Shown: positions 17,598 through 26,849, counted from the first letter of the stretch. The stretch is DNA of 64,000 nt from an uncultured Tateyamaria sp. (GCF_947497045.1 NZ_CANMEU010000013.1:36776-100775), one strand, 5' to 3'. Numbers and translations are program-made. The notes: generated from the letters alone by a model not told the origin.

Positions 17598-18694
17598 CGC
17601 TGATTGCCAAGCTGCGGCATTGTCTCCCAAGTGCCGTCCAATCGACGGACCAAAGCCTCGGGAAATAGATAGGCAGTCGTACAGGTATGGCGCGGGATTA
17701 GTGGTACGAACTGTCCGACATTCAGTGCATCGGTCTCAATGACAGCGTGCTCCTCTTTCATTGCCGTGATCGCACCAGGGCCGAAGAAACGCTCGCTCAG
17801 TCTCATGTCAGGCGAGATCGCTTTCGATCCGGCGTCCAGTGTGGCACTTCCCGGCCTAGCGGAAACAACGCTGGACAAGACGTAAGCGGCCATTTTCCAA
17901 TCCAGGTGGGGCAGCTCCTTGGTGTGTTGCGCGCTCGAGTAAATGAAACTGCCGGGCGAGACGTAATCCGCAACGTCTTTTGGCCAAATGTCAAAGCTCC
18001 AGCTGCCGCTTGCGGTCAGCTGGGTAGGCAAACCAGCATCTTTCGCACGCTCGAACAGGTCTTTGACTCGTGTGACGATTGCATCGTTCTTCTGAATCCG
18101 GACGCTTCGCTCAATGTCCTGAATATGACCATCGTAGATGTGAAAACCGCTGAACCTGGTGCGCCGCGCCGCGTCGGAGGCGAGGTCAAACGCATTGCCT
18201 TCGATATCCGCACCCGTCCTGCCCATGCCAGGATCAAGATCGAGGACGAGCGACAGGTTATCGACAGTCGCCTCTTGCAGCGCCGAGTCCCAGGCATCAA
18301 GACCTTCCACACAGTCAAAGAGAACCTGCACCTCGCTATCGGGATGGCTTTCGGCTGCGGCAAGGACTTTGGCAATATTGGCTCCGTTTGCCGTTGGATA
18401 AGCCCACAGAACACGTGGAGCTTTTGCATCTAGGCACATGCGCACCTCAAGAGGTGTCGCTGCCTTAAACGCTGTCACGCCGCGGCCCAACATCCAAATG
18501 CATATCCAAGGTGCTCGATGGGTCTTTACGTGGGGCATCAAGCGATCAATGCCACCAGCGGCAGTCGCTGTCGCATCCAGATTATGCGCCATAGCAGCTT
18601 CGTCGATAACAAATGCTGGAGTAGCAACCGTTTCGGTCGGCAGCATCAGCCTCGATACTTCGTCAGCCAGCTCGGAATGCGATTTCACGGTCAT
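17594..18694 (-). CDS. fold-type III PLP enzyme (D-threonine aldolase/D-serine dehydratase DSD1 family)
   Basis: 366 residues from ATG 18694, chosen for the AAGGTG ribosome site just upstream; the frame is open to 18751. The Schiff-base Lys lies in MPHVKTHRAP (K57). The barrel has VLDLDPGMGRTG, a glycine-rich GFHIYDGHIQ, LTASGSWSFDIW, and a C-terminal PRHTCTTAYLFPEALV that provides the His and Cys metal ligands of this family. Known members are D-threonine aldolase, D-3-hydroxyaspartate aldolase (glycine plus glyoxylate) and D-serine dehydratase. An aldolase giving glyoxylate or glycine fits the malate synthase downstream. The candidate GntR operator lies directly upstream. Confidence 0.85.
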   Translation of the reverse strand: MTVKSHSELADEVSRLMLPTETVATPAFVIDEAAMAHNLDATATAAGGIDRLMPHVKTHRAPWICIWMLGRGVTAFKAATPLEVRMCLDAKAPRVLWAYPTANGANIAKVLAAAESHPDSEVQVLFDCVEGLDAWDSALQEATVDNLSLVLDLDPGMGRTGADIEGNAFDLASDAARRTRFSGFHIYDGHIQDIERSVRIQKNDAIVTRVKDLFERAKDAGLPTQLTASGSWSFDIWPKDVADYVSPGSFIYSSAQHTKELPHLDWKMAAYVLSSVVSARPGSATLDAGSKAISPDMRLSERFFGPGAITAMKEEHAVIETDALNVGQFVPLIPRHTCTTAYLFPEALVRRLDGTWETMPQLGNQR

Positions 18695-18713
18695 CTCTGT
18701 CACCTTTAATTTT

Positions 18714-18733
18714 AAATATCCATTACATATATT
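18714..18733. promoter_or_regulatory. candidate GntR operator, site 1 (before the PLP-enzyme gene)
   Basis: A 20-bp AT-rich site, read on the minus strand as AATATATG TAATGGATATTT, matches 18 of 20 positions of the site at 22511-22530. It lies 20 bp upstream of the PLP-enzyme start and 37 bp downstream of the gntR stop. Arms AATAT and ATATT flank a 9-bp centre, as expected for a dimeric regulator. The binding protein is inferred from the adjacent GntR gene. Confidence 0.5.
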
Positions 18734-18770
18734 TATTCGTAGATCAAGCACCTACACTGGCTACCTGGCA

Positions 18771-19535
18771 TCAATTTTCCCGGTTCAGGCCAGAAAAATC
18801 GACGCCGGTCGCACGACCACTATTGCTTTCATAGAACGCCGAAAGTCGGAACTGAGTTTGCAGGGCATGGTTCGGCAGCTGCCCTTTCAATGCGTCCTGA
18901 TCTTTCATCTTAACGGAATGTATGATCGCGCGGTGCTGCTCGATATTTGCATCGAATTGCTCGTCATGAACGGAGGGCATGCCGGCCTCAAGTTTGTACA
19001 TCATGACCAACAGACGCCTGACGTGGCGATGTGTCGATTGGGCAAAATCCATCAGAAATGAGTTGTTGATCGTCTCATACAAGCGCAAGTGAAAACGCTC
19101 GTTCAGCTCTGTGATAAGCAGGTAGTTGCGGGCCTTTACTGCTTCTTCGTAGGCGTCTTGGATGCGTTGCAGATCGGCGAGCAGACGTGCCGAGCTAAAG
19201 TTGCAAAGCGACGCAAGCATCGTCTCCGCCACTTGATGTGCCATCATGATCTCGCCAACCTCCTGCAAGTCGAGGTCTCGAACGAATTTACCACCACGGT
19301 CTGGGATAATCGTCACGAGACCTTCGGCTTGAAGCCTGTTGATGGCTTCACGCGCCGGCGTCCTACCGAGTTTGAACTGTTCTACGAGCATACGTTCGTC
19401 GATGCGGCTGCCTTGGGGAAGAGTCAGGTCAATGATCTTCGAACGAATGAGGTCGACCGCTTCGTCCGTCTGAGACGGCTTACGTATGATCTTCTGTGCA
19501 ACCTGATCACGCGAAGAAGGTGTAATTTCGTTCAT
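18771..19535 (-). CDS. GntR-family regulator (FCD/FadR subfamily)
   Basis: 254 residues. The N-terminal winged helix shows AVDLIRSKIIDLTLPQGSRIDE and the recognition region LGRTPAREAINRLQAEGLV, followed by an all-helical FCD ligand domain with RFHLRLYETINN and a later IEQHRAII, whose His and Asp or Glu residues normally bind a metal. These proteins usually repress transport and catabolic operons and respond to a carboxylate. It sits between the TRAP genes and the catabolic genes, and two near-identical motifs lie before both blocks. Confidence 0.92.
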   Translation of the reverse strand: MNEITPSSRDQVAQKIIRKPSQTDEAVDLIRSKIIDLTLPQGSRIDERMLVEQFKLGRTPAREAINRLQAEGLVTIIPDRGGKFVRDLDLQEVGEIMMAHQVAETMLASLCNFSSARLLADLQRIQDAYEEAVKARNYLLITELNERFHLRLYETINNSFLMDFAQSTHRHVRRLLVMMYKLEAGMPSVHDEQFDANIEQHRAIIHSVKMKDQDALKGQLPNHALQTQFRLSAFYESNSGRATGVDFSGLNREN

Positions 19536-19601
19536 AGTTTCCTCAATTCTTAACGCTTGTAGCTAGGGCCGGATGACTATTAGTTCACTTGGGTACATCA
19601 T

Positions 19602-20909
19602 TTACCGCTGCCCGGCCATCACCTCGGGCAGCCAAGTCGCAATGTTGGGGAAGGCAATCACTAAAGCGAGGGCCAACACCATCATGAAGAACATTGGCAC
19701 CGCAGCCTTCGAAATAAATCCAATATCGCGTGAAGCCAGACCCTGTAGGACGAACAGATTGAACCCGATTGGCGGCGTGATCTGAGCCATCTCGACGACG
19801 AGTACGATAAAGATGCCGAACCAGATCATGTCGATGCCTGCTATTCTGACCATCGGCTCGATAATTGCCATCGTCAGGACGACCGTGGAAATACCGTCGA
19901 GGAAACAACCCAGGACGACATAGAAAAGCGTCAATACCAGGATCAGCGCGAGCGGCGATAAAGACCACGCCTCGATCAACTCAGCGAGTGCCCTCGGTAG
20001 CCCAGTGAAGCCCATCGCCAGCGAAAGGACGGCGGAACCGGCGAGTATCAACGCAATCATGCATGACGTTTGGGCAGCACTGACAAGCGAAGTCATGAAG
20101 GACTCGCGTGTCAAAGTTCTCTGCGTGAGCGAGATCAGCAAGGCTCCTACGACTCCTAGAACGGCAGCCTCTGTTGCTGTCGCCCAACCTAGATAGATTG
20201 ACCCCAAAACAAAAACGATAAGACCAATGGCTGGCGACAGTTCGGAGAGACCACGAAGCTTGGAAATGCCTTTTTTGTCCGCGTCAGTATCGTCGAACTC
20301 GCTGCGATTAATGAGGCTCCAAACCGCCAGATAACCCATGAATAGGCACGACAGAAGAATGGCTGGAAGAATGCCTGCCATAAAGAGCTTCGTGATGGAT
20401 TCATTCACGGTGACGCCGTAGATAATGAGGATAATCGATGGCGGCATGAGCAACCCGAGTGTACCGGCGCCTGCAAGCGTTCCAAGGATCATCTTCTCTG
20501 GATATTTCCTTTGTCGCAGTTCCGGGATCGACATTTTGCCGACGGTCGCAACTGTGGCTGCCGACGATCCGGAAATTGCGGAGAAGACCGCACAGCCCAG
20601 AATGTTGACATGCAACAGGCCGCCGGGAAGCCGCCCAACCCAAGGGCTCAAGCCGGAGAAGAGGTTCTTTGAGATATTTGTGCGGAAAAGGATTTCGCCC
20701 ATCCAGATGAACATTGGCAGCGCTGTGAGTGTCCATGATGATGCGGAGCTCCAAACGGTCGTTGCCAGAGCATCGCCAACTGGACGTGACGTGAAAATTT
20801 CAAGAGTTATTCCCGCTGTGCCCGCGAGCGCAAGACCAACCCAAAGACCGCTTCCAAGGAGCGAAAGCAGTATGACGAGCACAACGATGATGAGGAGAAG
20901 AGACTCCAT
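19602..20909 (-). CDS. dctM: TRAP transporter large permease (DctM family)
   Basis: 435 residues, hydrophobic throughout with about a dozen predicted membrane helices. Family motifs include ALPMFIWMGEIL, GCAVFSAISGSSAATVATVG, LLMPPSIILIIYGV and late ITPPIGFNLFVLQG. It forms the ion-coupled transport channel together with DctQ. Its start lies 9 bp after the dctQ stop. The substrate is set mainly by the binding protein and is unknown. The neighbouring catabolic genes suggest a carboxylate or amino-acid derivative. Confidence 0.95.
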   Translation of the reverse strand: MESLLLIIVVLVILLSLLGSGLWVGLALAGTAGITLEIFTSRPVGDALATTVWSSASSWTLTALPMFIWMGEILFRTNISKNLFSGLSPWVGRLPGGLLHVNILGCAVFSAISGSSAATVATVGKMSIPELRQRKYPEKMILGTLAGAGTLGLLMPPSIILIIYGVTVNESITKLFMAGILPAILLSCLFMGYLAVWSLINRSEFDDTDADKKGISKLRGLSELSPAIGLIVFVLGSIYLGWATATEAAVLGVVGALLISLTQRTLTRESFMTSLVSAAQTSCMIALILAGSAVLSLAMGFTGLPRALAELIEAWSLSPLALILVLTLFYVVLGCFLDGISTVVLTMAIIEPMVRIAGIDMIWFGIFIVLVVEMAQITPPIGFNLFVLQGLASRDIGFISKAAVPMFFMMVLALALVIAFPNIATWLPEVMAGQR

Positions 20910-20918
20910 TACTACAAC

Positions 20919-21452
20919 CTATTCTATTGGATCGTCGACCAGTTCACCTACCGAAGCTGATGGCCCTTGAGCGACGGAACGAAGAAGTCCGTGAAAGCAG
21001 GCCAGAGCAAAAACGGCGCTACCGACAACGAGCGATGATTGCGGGACCCAAAGCGGGGTGGCGTCAATGCTTTGGCTCTTCTCTCCAAACTCGTATGACA
21101 ACAGTGTCATCTTCGAAAAAGACAGGGTTGCCCATGTTGCAATGACCGTTGCCGCAGCTAGGCACCAGAGTTCTAACCCGTATCGGACTCTGGGACTTGC
21201 AAGGCTTAGGAAGAGAGAAACCCGTATATGTTTCTCATCGGCAAATGTTGATGCCAGCGCGAAAAATGTAGCTGCAGCCATGCAGAACCCAGCATATACG
21301 TTCAGACCTGGAATGTAGATCTGCAACGCGCGCGAGCCGATGCTAACCAGCACCAAGATGGCGATAGCAAGTAAGAAAACGGCTGCAACATAGCCCATCA
21401 ATCGATAGATTGGATTGAAGAGTCGATCAAAGATTTCTACCAGTCTGGTCAA
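20919..21452 (-). CDS. dctQ: TRAP transporter small permease (DctQ family)
   Basis: 177 residues with four membrane helices (about 17-40, 52-70, 90-112 and 140-160), the standard DctQ topology. The start appears to be TTG 21452, preceded by a G-rich ribosome site (AAGGGGGG). A strong stem-loop lies in the 50-bp gap after dctP. DctQ holds the large permease in a functional complex. Confidence 0.88.
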   Translation of the reverse strand: MTRLVEIFDRLFNPIYRLMGYVAAVFLLAIAILVLVSIGSRALQIYIPGLNVYAGFCMAAATFFALASTFADEKHIRVSLFLSLASPRVRYGLELWCLAAATVIATWATLSFSKMTLLSYEFGEKSQSIDATPLWVPQSSLVVGSAVFALACFHGLLRSVAQGPSASVGELVDDPIE

Positions 21453-21473
21453 GGACGCCCCCCCTTGTTGTGA

Positions 21474-21494
21474 GGGGGGGCTTAGCGCCCCCCC
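21474..21494 (-). terminator. intercistronic GC stem-loop between dctP and dctQ
   Basis: Seven G residues (21474-21480) and seven C residues (21488-21494) enclose a 7-nt loop. There is no following T-run on the minus strand, so full termination is unlikely. Hairpins in this place in TRAP and ABC operons can protect the 3' end of the binding-protein message and lower permease expression. Confidence 0.65.
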
Positions 21495-21502
21495 AACGGT
21501 AT

Positions 21503-22483
21503 TTAGTTGCGGTACGCGTCAATGATAGCGGTGCCGTTTTCGCCCGCACGCTCCAGCCATTCTTGGGTCAGCTGTGTACCAAATTCGGGAAGCGCGGCAG
21601 AGAGCTCTTCGGACGGCTGCGCTACCGTCATGCCGTTTTCCGAGAGTGTGCTCTTGGCAGATTCCGCGAGTTCAGTTGCAAGTCTCCAGCCGTTCCTTTC
21701 GGCCTCAGCGGCGGCCTCTTCCACTGCCGCCTGCACATCAGATGAAAGATTGTTCCAAACCTCAAGATTGACCACGACGACGTTCTTCGGGATGGCCGCT
21801 TGGACGTCGGTGAAGACTGGGATGTACTCCCACATTGAACGGTCAACGCCGGTTGCCGCGGATGTCATCATGCTATTTACAACGCCGGTCGCGAAAGCAT
21901 TCGACATTTCAGCGGCTTCGATCTTCGTCGGCTGAGCACCCATCAGTTCAGCGAGGCGTGTCGTCATTTGATTGGTTGCTCGGAACCGAGCGCCGTTGAG
22001 ATCATCCGCCGAATTGATCGGGTCCGCTGAATAGAGACCCTGCGGCGGCCACGGTACGGCATAGAGAAGCTTTACGCCCATGTCTTCGAGCGCGGCTTCA
22101 ACGGTCGGCCTCGATGCTTCGTATAAGGATCGTGCGTCCTCAAATGAGGTGGCGAGGAATGGAATCGCATCGACCTCAAGCACCGGATTTTCATTTCCCA
22201 ATGCAGACATGAACCGCTCACCAATGGCAATCTGGTTGGTGCGTACGGCGCGGAAAATCTCATTGCCCTTGTAAAGCGATCCACTCGGGTGGGTCGTAAT
22301 GGTCAGCGCCCCATCGGTCTTCTCTTCCACGAGGTCGGCGAAGAGTTGAGCGTTTTGTGAATGATAGTTGGAAGCGGAGTAGGCAAGAGCCATGTCCCAT
22401 GCTTCTTGTGCAGAAGCCAAGCTTGCCGGCGCAGAAAGACACGCGGCTATCGCCGCCGCAGATGCAAAACGTGTAAAATTCAT
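21503..22483 (-). CDS. dctP: TRAP transporter periplasmic solute-binding protein (DctP family)
   Basis: 326 residues from ATG 22483, chosen because GGAGG lies 5 nt upstream; an in-frame ATG 12 bp earlier overlaps that site. A signal peptide (AAIAACLSAPASLASAQ) is followed by a DctP fold with RFRATNQMTTRLAELMGAQP, including the conserved Arg that binds the substrate carboxylate, and VVVVNLEVWNNLS. The fold is that of ligand-binding TRAP subunits for carboxylates. It is the first gene of the TRAP operon and is preceded by the second copy of the putative operator. Confidence 0.94.
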   Translation of the reverse strand: MNFTRFASAAAIAACLSAPASLASAQEAWDMALAYSASNYHSQNAQLFADLVEEKTDGALTITTHPSGSLYKGNEIFRAVRTNQIAIGERFMSALGNENPVLEVDAIPFLATSFEDARSLYEASRPTVEAALEDMGVKLLYAVPWPPQGLYSADPINSADDLNGARFRATNQMTTRLAELMGAQPTKIEAAEMSNAFATGVVNSMMTSAATGVDRSMWEYIPVFTDVQAAIPKNVVVVNLEVWNNLSSDVQAAVEEAAAEAERNGWRLATELAESAKSTLSENGMTVAQPSEELSAALPEFGTQLTQEWLERAGENGTAIIDAYRN

Positions 22484-22510
22484 CGGTTCCTCCATGTTGA
22501 TCTATAGCTC

Positions 22511-22530
22511 AATATACGTTATGGATATTT
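22511..22530. promoter_or_regulatory. candidate GntR operator, site 2 (before dctP)
   Basis: AATATACG TTATGGATATTT on the plus strand, 28 bp upstream of the dctP start. It is a near-copy of site 18714-18733, with two mismatches in 20. It directly abuts a minus-strand TTGACA (22530-22535), a good sigma-70 -35 element, so binding here would cover the promoter. Confidence 0.5.
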
Positions 22531-22765
22531 TGTCAACACTCGCATCCTTGTTGCGAGCCAGTAGCTAGCGGCTCTGCTGCACAGGAAAAGGAATGGGCCG
22601 ATTATATATTTAGATTTCAATCACTTCAGAGTTTGCCTCGCAGCAAATAGTAGTTGCAGGTGTTATTGGACCAATCGCAAAGAGCGGCGATCTCAAAACG
22701 AGTAAAGCGTCAATTCTAGATTGCGAGTTTTGCCGGGAATGGGACGTCTTTTTCGGGACTGTTAG
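22531..22765. other. junction region between the catabolic island and the second virB fragment
   Basis: 235 bp with no recognisable gene. A 58-codon open stretch on the plus strand ends at 22789 but matches no family I know. The virB4 homology begins abruptly at about 22793, so a recombination boundary lies here. Confidence 0.4.
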
Positions 22766-24925
22766 TTGGATGAAGGTGATAGCGCGGTGAGACTAGGGCC
22801 GGAGTTCAGCTACTATGTCCACAAGGTCTCGAAGGCGATCACGCCGGACCTCGAGCCCGTGCGCGAGGACAGTTTCGCGGGAGAGGTGGATCGGCTCTGG
22901 CGCTCAAAACTCAAAACCAGCGGTCTGCGCGACAAGACCTTGACGCTCACCGTCATTCACCGACCGCCCCCGAAAAGCGTCCTGCCCTTCCTGAACCACG
23001 GCGCGCCGAACCGACTGAAGGAAGCAACCGAGAGGCGTTTGCGTCGTCTAGGCGAAGCTGTGACTGTGTTCCTGTCCGGCCTGACGGAGTTGAACCCGCG
23101 CGTCCTAACGGCCGAAAGCGGCGAACTCATCGGCTTTCTGGGGGCCCTCAACACTGGTCAGGAACTGCCGCTGTACCCGGCCAATACTTATGGCTTTCTG
23201 TCCTTCAACGTCGCCAACACCCGCGTGACGTTTCAAGGGGATCACTTTGAGCTCTCCGAAGGCGTCGTCGGCCATCGCTACGGCAAGAGCTTCACCATCG
23301 GGGAATACTCAGAGGCGACCTCCTGCACCATGTTCGACATGCTGAACCTGCCGGTCGACATGATCGTCACCCATTCCTTCACACCGATCAATTCGAACCT
23401 TATGGCGGGTCGGATCAAGCGGCAAAAGCGCCAAATGCAGGCCAGCCAGGACGCGGCGCTGTCGCTCATGGAAGCGCTTGATATCGCCGCCGATGATCTC
23501 GAGGCCAAGCGCCAGAGCTTTGGCGAGCACCACATGGTCGTGACGATCTTCTGTGACACGCTGGACGAATTGCAGACACTCAGCGCGGAAATCGTCAACG
23601 CGGCCGCCGCCGAAGGCGTGAAGATGATCGGTGAACGGGTCGCGGCCAAAGCCCACTACCTCAGCCAGCATCCCGGCAACCAGCCCAAGCGCGTGCGCGC
23701 CAGCGCGATCACCAATCGCAACTTCGCGGATCTCGCGGCGTTTCATCGGACGCAGCTTGGCAAGCCTGCTAAGAAAACGCCCTGGGGTCAGGTCATCACC
23801 TACCTGCCCACGCCTGAGCAGAGCGCATACCGGTTTTCCTATCACGAGCAAGGCAGCCCCGAGAAAGAACCGACCAGCGGGCATACCCTGATTATGGGTC
23901 GGCCCGGGTCGGGTAAATCGGTCCTCTCAGCCTTTCTCATGACACAGGCCCATCGAGCAGGGGCGCGGATCTTCGTCTTCGATTATCGTCTCGGTATGGA
24001 GATGGCGGTCCGCGCCAATGGCGGGCGCTACGCGTCTTTGAAAGCTGGTCAACCCACCGGCCTCAACCCGCTCTGGACCGAGACCGATGCGCGCGGCACG
24101 GCTTGGCTCTCGGACTGGCTTGCCACCCTGCTCTACCGTGCTGACAAGCCGCTCACGCCTGCCCAGACCAACCGCATCCAGGAAGTCGTGCGTCAGAACG
24201 CACAAGCCACAAACCCCGGCTTGCGCAACTGGCGGGATTTCGCGTCACTGTTCGTGTCCACCGACGATGGCGGCGATCTGCACCAGCGTCTTCTCGAATG
24301 GACCGAAGAGGGCCGCTACGGCTGGATCTTCGGACAGACGCTGGAAGACACCTTCTCGCTTGAAGGCGATGTGGTGGGTTTAGATCTGACCGGCATTCTC
24401 GACAGTGAGGCCGAGAAAGAACGCATGGCCGTGCTCTCCTATCTCTTCCGCCGGGTCGAGCGCGAGATCGAGGATCGCCGCCCCACGATCATCGTGATCG
24501 ACGAGGCCTGGAAGGCGCTCGACAACGCGTATTTCGCCGAGCGGCTGTCGAACTGGCTCGTGACCGCGCGCAAGCAGAACACCGTCGCGGTGATGATGAC
24601 GCAATACGCCAGCCAATTGGAACGCACCCGAACCGGCAAGACCATCGTCGAGGCGGTTCCGACGCAAATCCTCCTTCCGAACATCCGCGCCCATGCGTCC
24701 GATTACGCGATGCTGAACCTCTACGAGAAGGAACTCGATGTGCTTCTCAACACCGGCAGCGACAGCCGCCTTGCGCTTATCCGCGATGACCAGGGCTCTA
24801 TCGTCGTTGACGCCGATCTGAGCGCCCTCGGACCCAATCTCACTATCCTCGGCGGCATGGAGAAAGGCGAGGCCCTCGTTGGCGTCGATTACCGCGACCG
24901 CCCGGACTTCTGGAGACTCTCATGA
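22766..24925 (+). pseudogene. virB4: second VirB4 copy, 5'-truncated
   Basis: From LGPEFSYYVHKVSK onward the frame aligns almost without gaps to VirB4 at 3450-5813, including Walker A GRPGSGKSV and Walker B IVIDEAWKAL, and ends in the same WRLS. The first 77 residues of the intact copy are missing. The open frame starts only nine codons earlier at a TTG of unrelated sequence. Protein identity is high but many third positions differ, with more G and C here, so this is a diverged homologue rather than a fresh duplicate. The N-terminal loss probably inactivates it. Confidence 0.88.
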
Positions 24926-25089
24926 TACGCATTTTGTTGCTCATTGCCACGCTCGTCGTTTTGGCCTCTTGCGCCCAGTACCAGGAACCGCAGGCCAATT
25001 GCTTCACCTTCCTGGCCTCGACAGCCCCTGCCGCGCCAGATTGCATCTTCACACCCCTTGGCGCGCCGGGGGGCGACATTGAAGTCTAG
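24922..25089 (+). CDS. small lipoprotein, second copy
   Basis: 55 residues overlapping the virB4 copy by four bases (ATGA), as in the main operon. The signal sequence MIRILLLIATLVVLASC ends in an LASC lipobox, followed by QANCFTF and a DCIFTPLG block equivalent to the first copy at 3280-3453. It is intact, but its neighbours on both sides are truncated. Confidence 0.7.
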   Translation: MIRILLLIATLVVLASCAQYQEPQANCFTFLASTAPAAPDCIFTPLGAPGGDIEV

Positions 25090-25768
25090 CCTGCCCCATA
25101 TCCTGGCCCTTTGCTTGCTGCCCGGTCTCGCCCTGTCCCAAGGTGTGCCAACCAATGACAGCGGGCTGACCGCACGCGATATCATTGAGACTGGTGATCG
25201 CGAGGCCGACCTCGCGGTCCAGGCCGACAAGCTCTCTGTGCGCGATCTCATTGCTGAGATGGAACGCGAACAGCTGGAAACCCTTCAGCGCGTTCTCGAT
25301 GCCCAGACAAGCTTTGGCGGTCAAGGCCTGCCGGCCATGGCCTCGGACCTGGAGAGCGGCAGCGGCGATCCGACCCGCTCCGTCGAGGCCGTCTATGGCA
25401 ATGCCGAGATTGATCCCAACCCCGGCGGCGCACAGATGTTCGGCGACGCCGCGGAAAACATCGAGCAGCTCATCATCCGCGTGGCCCAGGAGACCAGCGG
25501 TTTTGCGGGCGTGGTCCGCGCGGGTCTCTCCCCGGTTCAATGGCGGGCACTGTTACAAGCGCTCATCTGGCAGGAAAGCCGCTTCACCATCGGAGCCCGC
25601 TCTCCCGTTGGAGCCTTTGGCCTCACTCAGATCATGCCCGGCACCGCTAGCGATCTCGGCATCAACCCAGAATACTATGACAGCCCCTACCTGCAGGTGC
25701 ATGGCGGCGCGCGATACCTAGCGGCCCAGCTCAACACATTCGACGGCAATGTCATCAACGCGCTTTGG
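25079..25768 (+). pseudogene. second VirB5-like transglycosylase, 3'-truncated
   Basis: Starting from TTG 25079, the frame matches the protein at 2133-3302 from its signal peptide (LALCLLPGLALSQ) through QGVPTNDSGLTARDI and the SLT core with IWQESRF and GAFGLTQIMPGTA. Homology stops at NVINAL, just before the AAYNAGPGRV motif, at about 25768. The frame then runs into unrelated DNA to 25960. Loss of the last SLT motif and the VirB5-like end marks it as broken. Confidence 0.85.
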
Positions 25769-25949
25769 GCCAATGGGCGCATTGTCGGGCTTGGTCATCT
25801 ACGGAGCTTACGCGTGGCTGTTTTCAACCGGGATCGCCGTCCGCGGCTACTCTCGCTTTTCGCAATTGTTCGAGGGTGTTTTTGCTGCGGCGTTTGGGGC
25901 AATGGGTGCAAGTTTAATTTGGTCGGGAATCTGCGAGGCAAGAAACTAA
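25769..25949 (+). pseudogene. C-terminal fragment resembling a LysE/RhtB exporter
   Basis: In the +1 frame relative to the transglycosylase fragment, the sequence reads GPMGALSGLVIYGAYAWLF, then a central SRFSQLFEGVFAAAFGAMGAS and stops at 25949. Two hydrophobic helices and the small-residue-rich final helix resemble the end of LysE-family transporters. The assignment is moderate because only about 60 residues remain and no diagnostic motif is present. Confidence 0.45.
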
Positions 25950-26011
25950 GCGGTCTTTAACTCAGACCCAGCGAAAGCTGACTCTGTCCTTGGACGGCCT
26001 AGCTTGAAGGT

Positions 26012-26220
26012 CCGTTATGAACGTGATGGTTGAGGGCTGACGAGCAATAGTACGCTGAAAACGCCCATCGTGACGCCCGACACCCTCTGCATGACCGGAA
26101 GGTTGTTCGATGAGAAACGTGATGCAAAACGACCCGCCGGAGCGTAGACCAAGATCGCAATCGCTTCCAACTGAAAGAATTTTACGCCTAGCATCGCTTA
26201 GCTCTGCCAGTAGGCATCAG
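26012..26220 (-). pseudogene. duplicated 3' end of a LysE-family gene
   Basis: On the minus strand the sequence reads EAIAILVYAPAGRFASRF and then LPVMQRVSGVTMGVFSVLLL, closely matching the C-terminus of the intact LysE gene next to it (EAVAIFVYASAGHFASRF, LPAMQRVSGVTMLVFGVFLL). Even the sequence after the stop is similar in both copies. It is a diverged tandem partial duplication of about 200 bp. Confidence 0.8.
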
Positions 26221-26231
26221 ACACCTGACCG

Positions 26232-26849
26232 CTATGAACGCGTCGGTTGGGGACTAACTAACAAAAACACTCCAAAGACCAACATGGTGACTCCCGATAC
26301 GCGTTGCATCGCTGGCAGCTTTCCAGAAGCAAAGCGGGATGCAAAGTGGCCTGCGGACGCGTAGACGAAGATCGCAACAGCTTCCATGATTAGAAATCCA
26401 AAGCCAAGTGCGGCATAACTCTGCCAGTAACTATTAACGTCAACAAACTGCGGGAAAAATGCGGCAAATATCAGGATAGCTTTTGGGTTGCTCAGTGCAA
26501 CGAGACCTTCTGCTCTGAAAGCTTTGCCGAGCGACGAGGCTGATGCATTCGACATCTCAAAACTTATGCTCTCAGCGCTCCGCCAAAGAGCCACACCCAA
26601 CCAAATTAGATACGCAGCCCCAATGACCTTCACAAAGGTGAAGAGCGTCGCTGATGCGGTTAAAACAACGCCGAGTCCCAACGCACTGACAAAAATCATC
26701 GGAACAAAAACCAAGAGCCTACCAAACGCTGCCTTTTGGGCAAAAAGCGCGCCTGCTCGTGAGCCATGCGCCATCGCAAGCAGGTTATTTGGCCCAAAAG
26801 CAAGGTTGAGTGCGAAACAAGCCGGGATGAAGATTAGCCAATCAATCAT
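26232..26849 (-). CDS. LysE/RhtB-family amino-acid exporter
   Basis: 205 residues with about six membrane helices and the family N-terminus: FIPACFALNLAFGPNNLLAMAHGSR (shown as FALNLAFGPNNLLAM) where LysE proteins carry G-P-N/G-P, then GAAYLIWLGVALWRS and ALSNPKAILIFAAFFPQFV, all characteristic. It exports amino acids or related small molecules. It looks complete, but it is surrounded by fragments of similar genes and a GNAT remnant, so its expression context is unclear. Confidence 0.9.
   Translation of the reverse strand: MIDWLIFIPACFALNLAFGPNNLLAMAHGSRAGALFAQKAAFGRLLVFVPMIFVSALGLGVVLTASATLFTFVKVIGAAYLIWLGVALWRSAESISFEMSNASASSLGKAFRAEGLVALSNPKAILIFAAFFPQFVDVNSYWQSYAALGFGFLIMEAVAIFVYASAGHFASRFASGKLPAMQRVSGVTMLVFGVFLLVSPQPTRS

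Noticed and set aside
22612..22789. 58-codon open frame before the second virB4
   Set aside because: No start codon or family match; treated as junction sequence.
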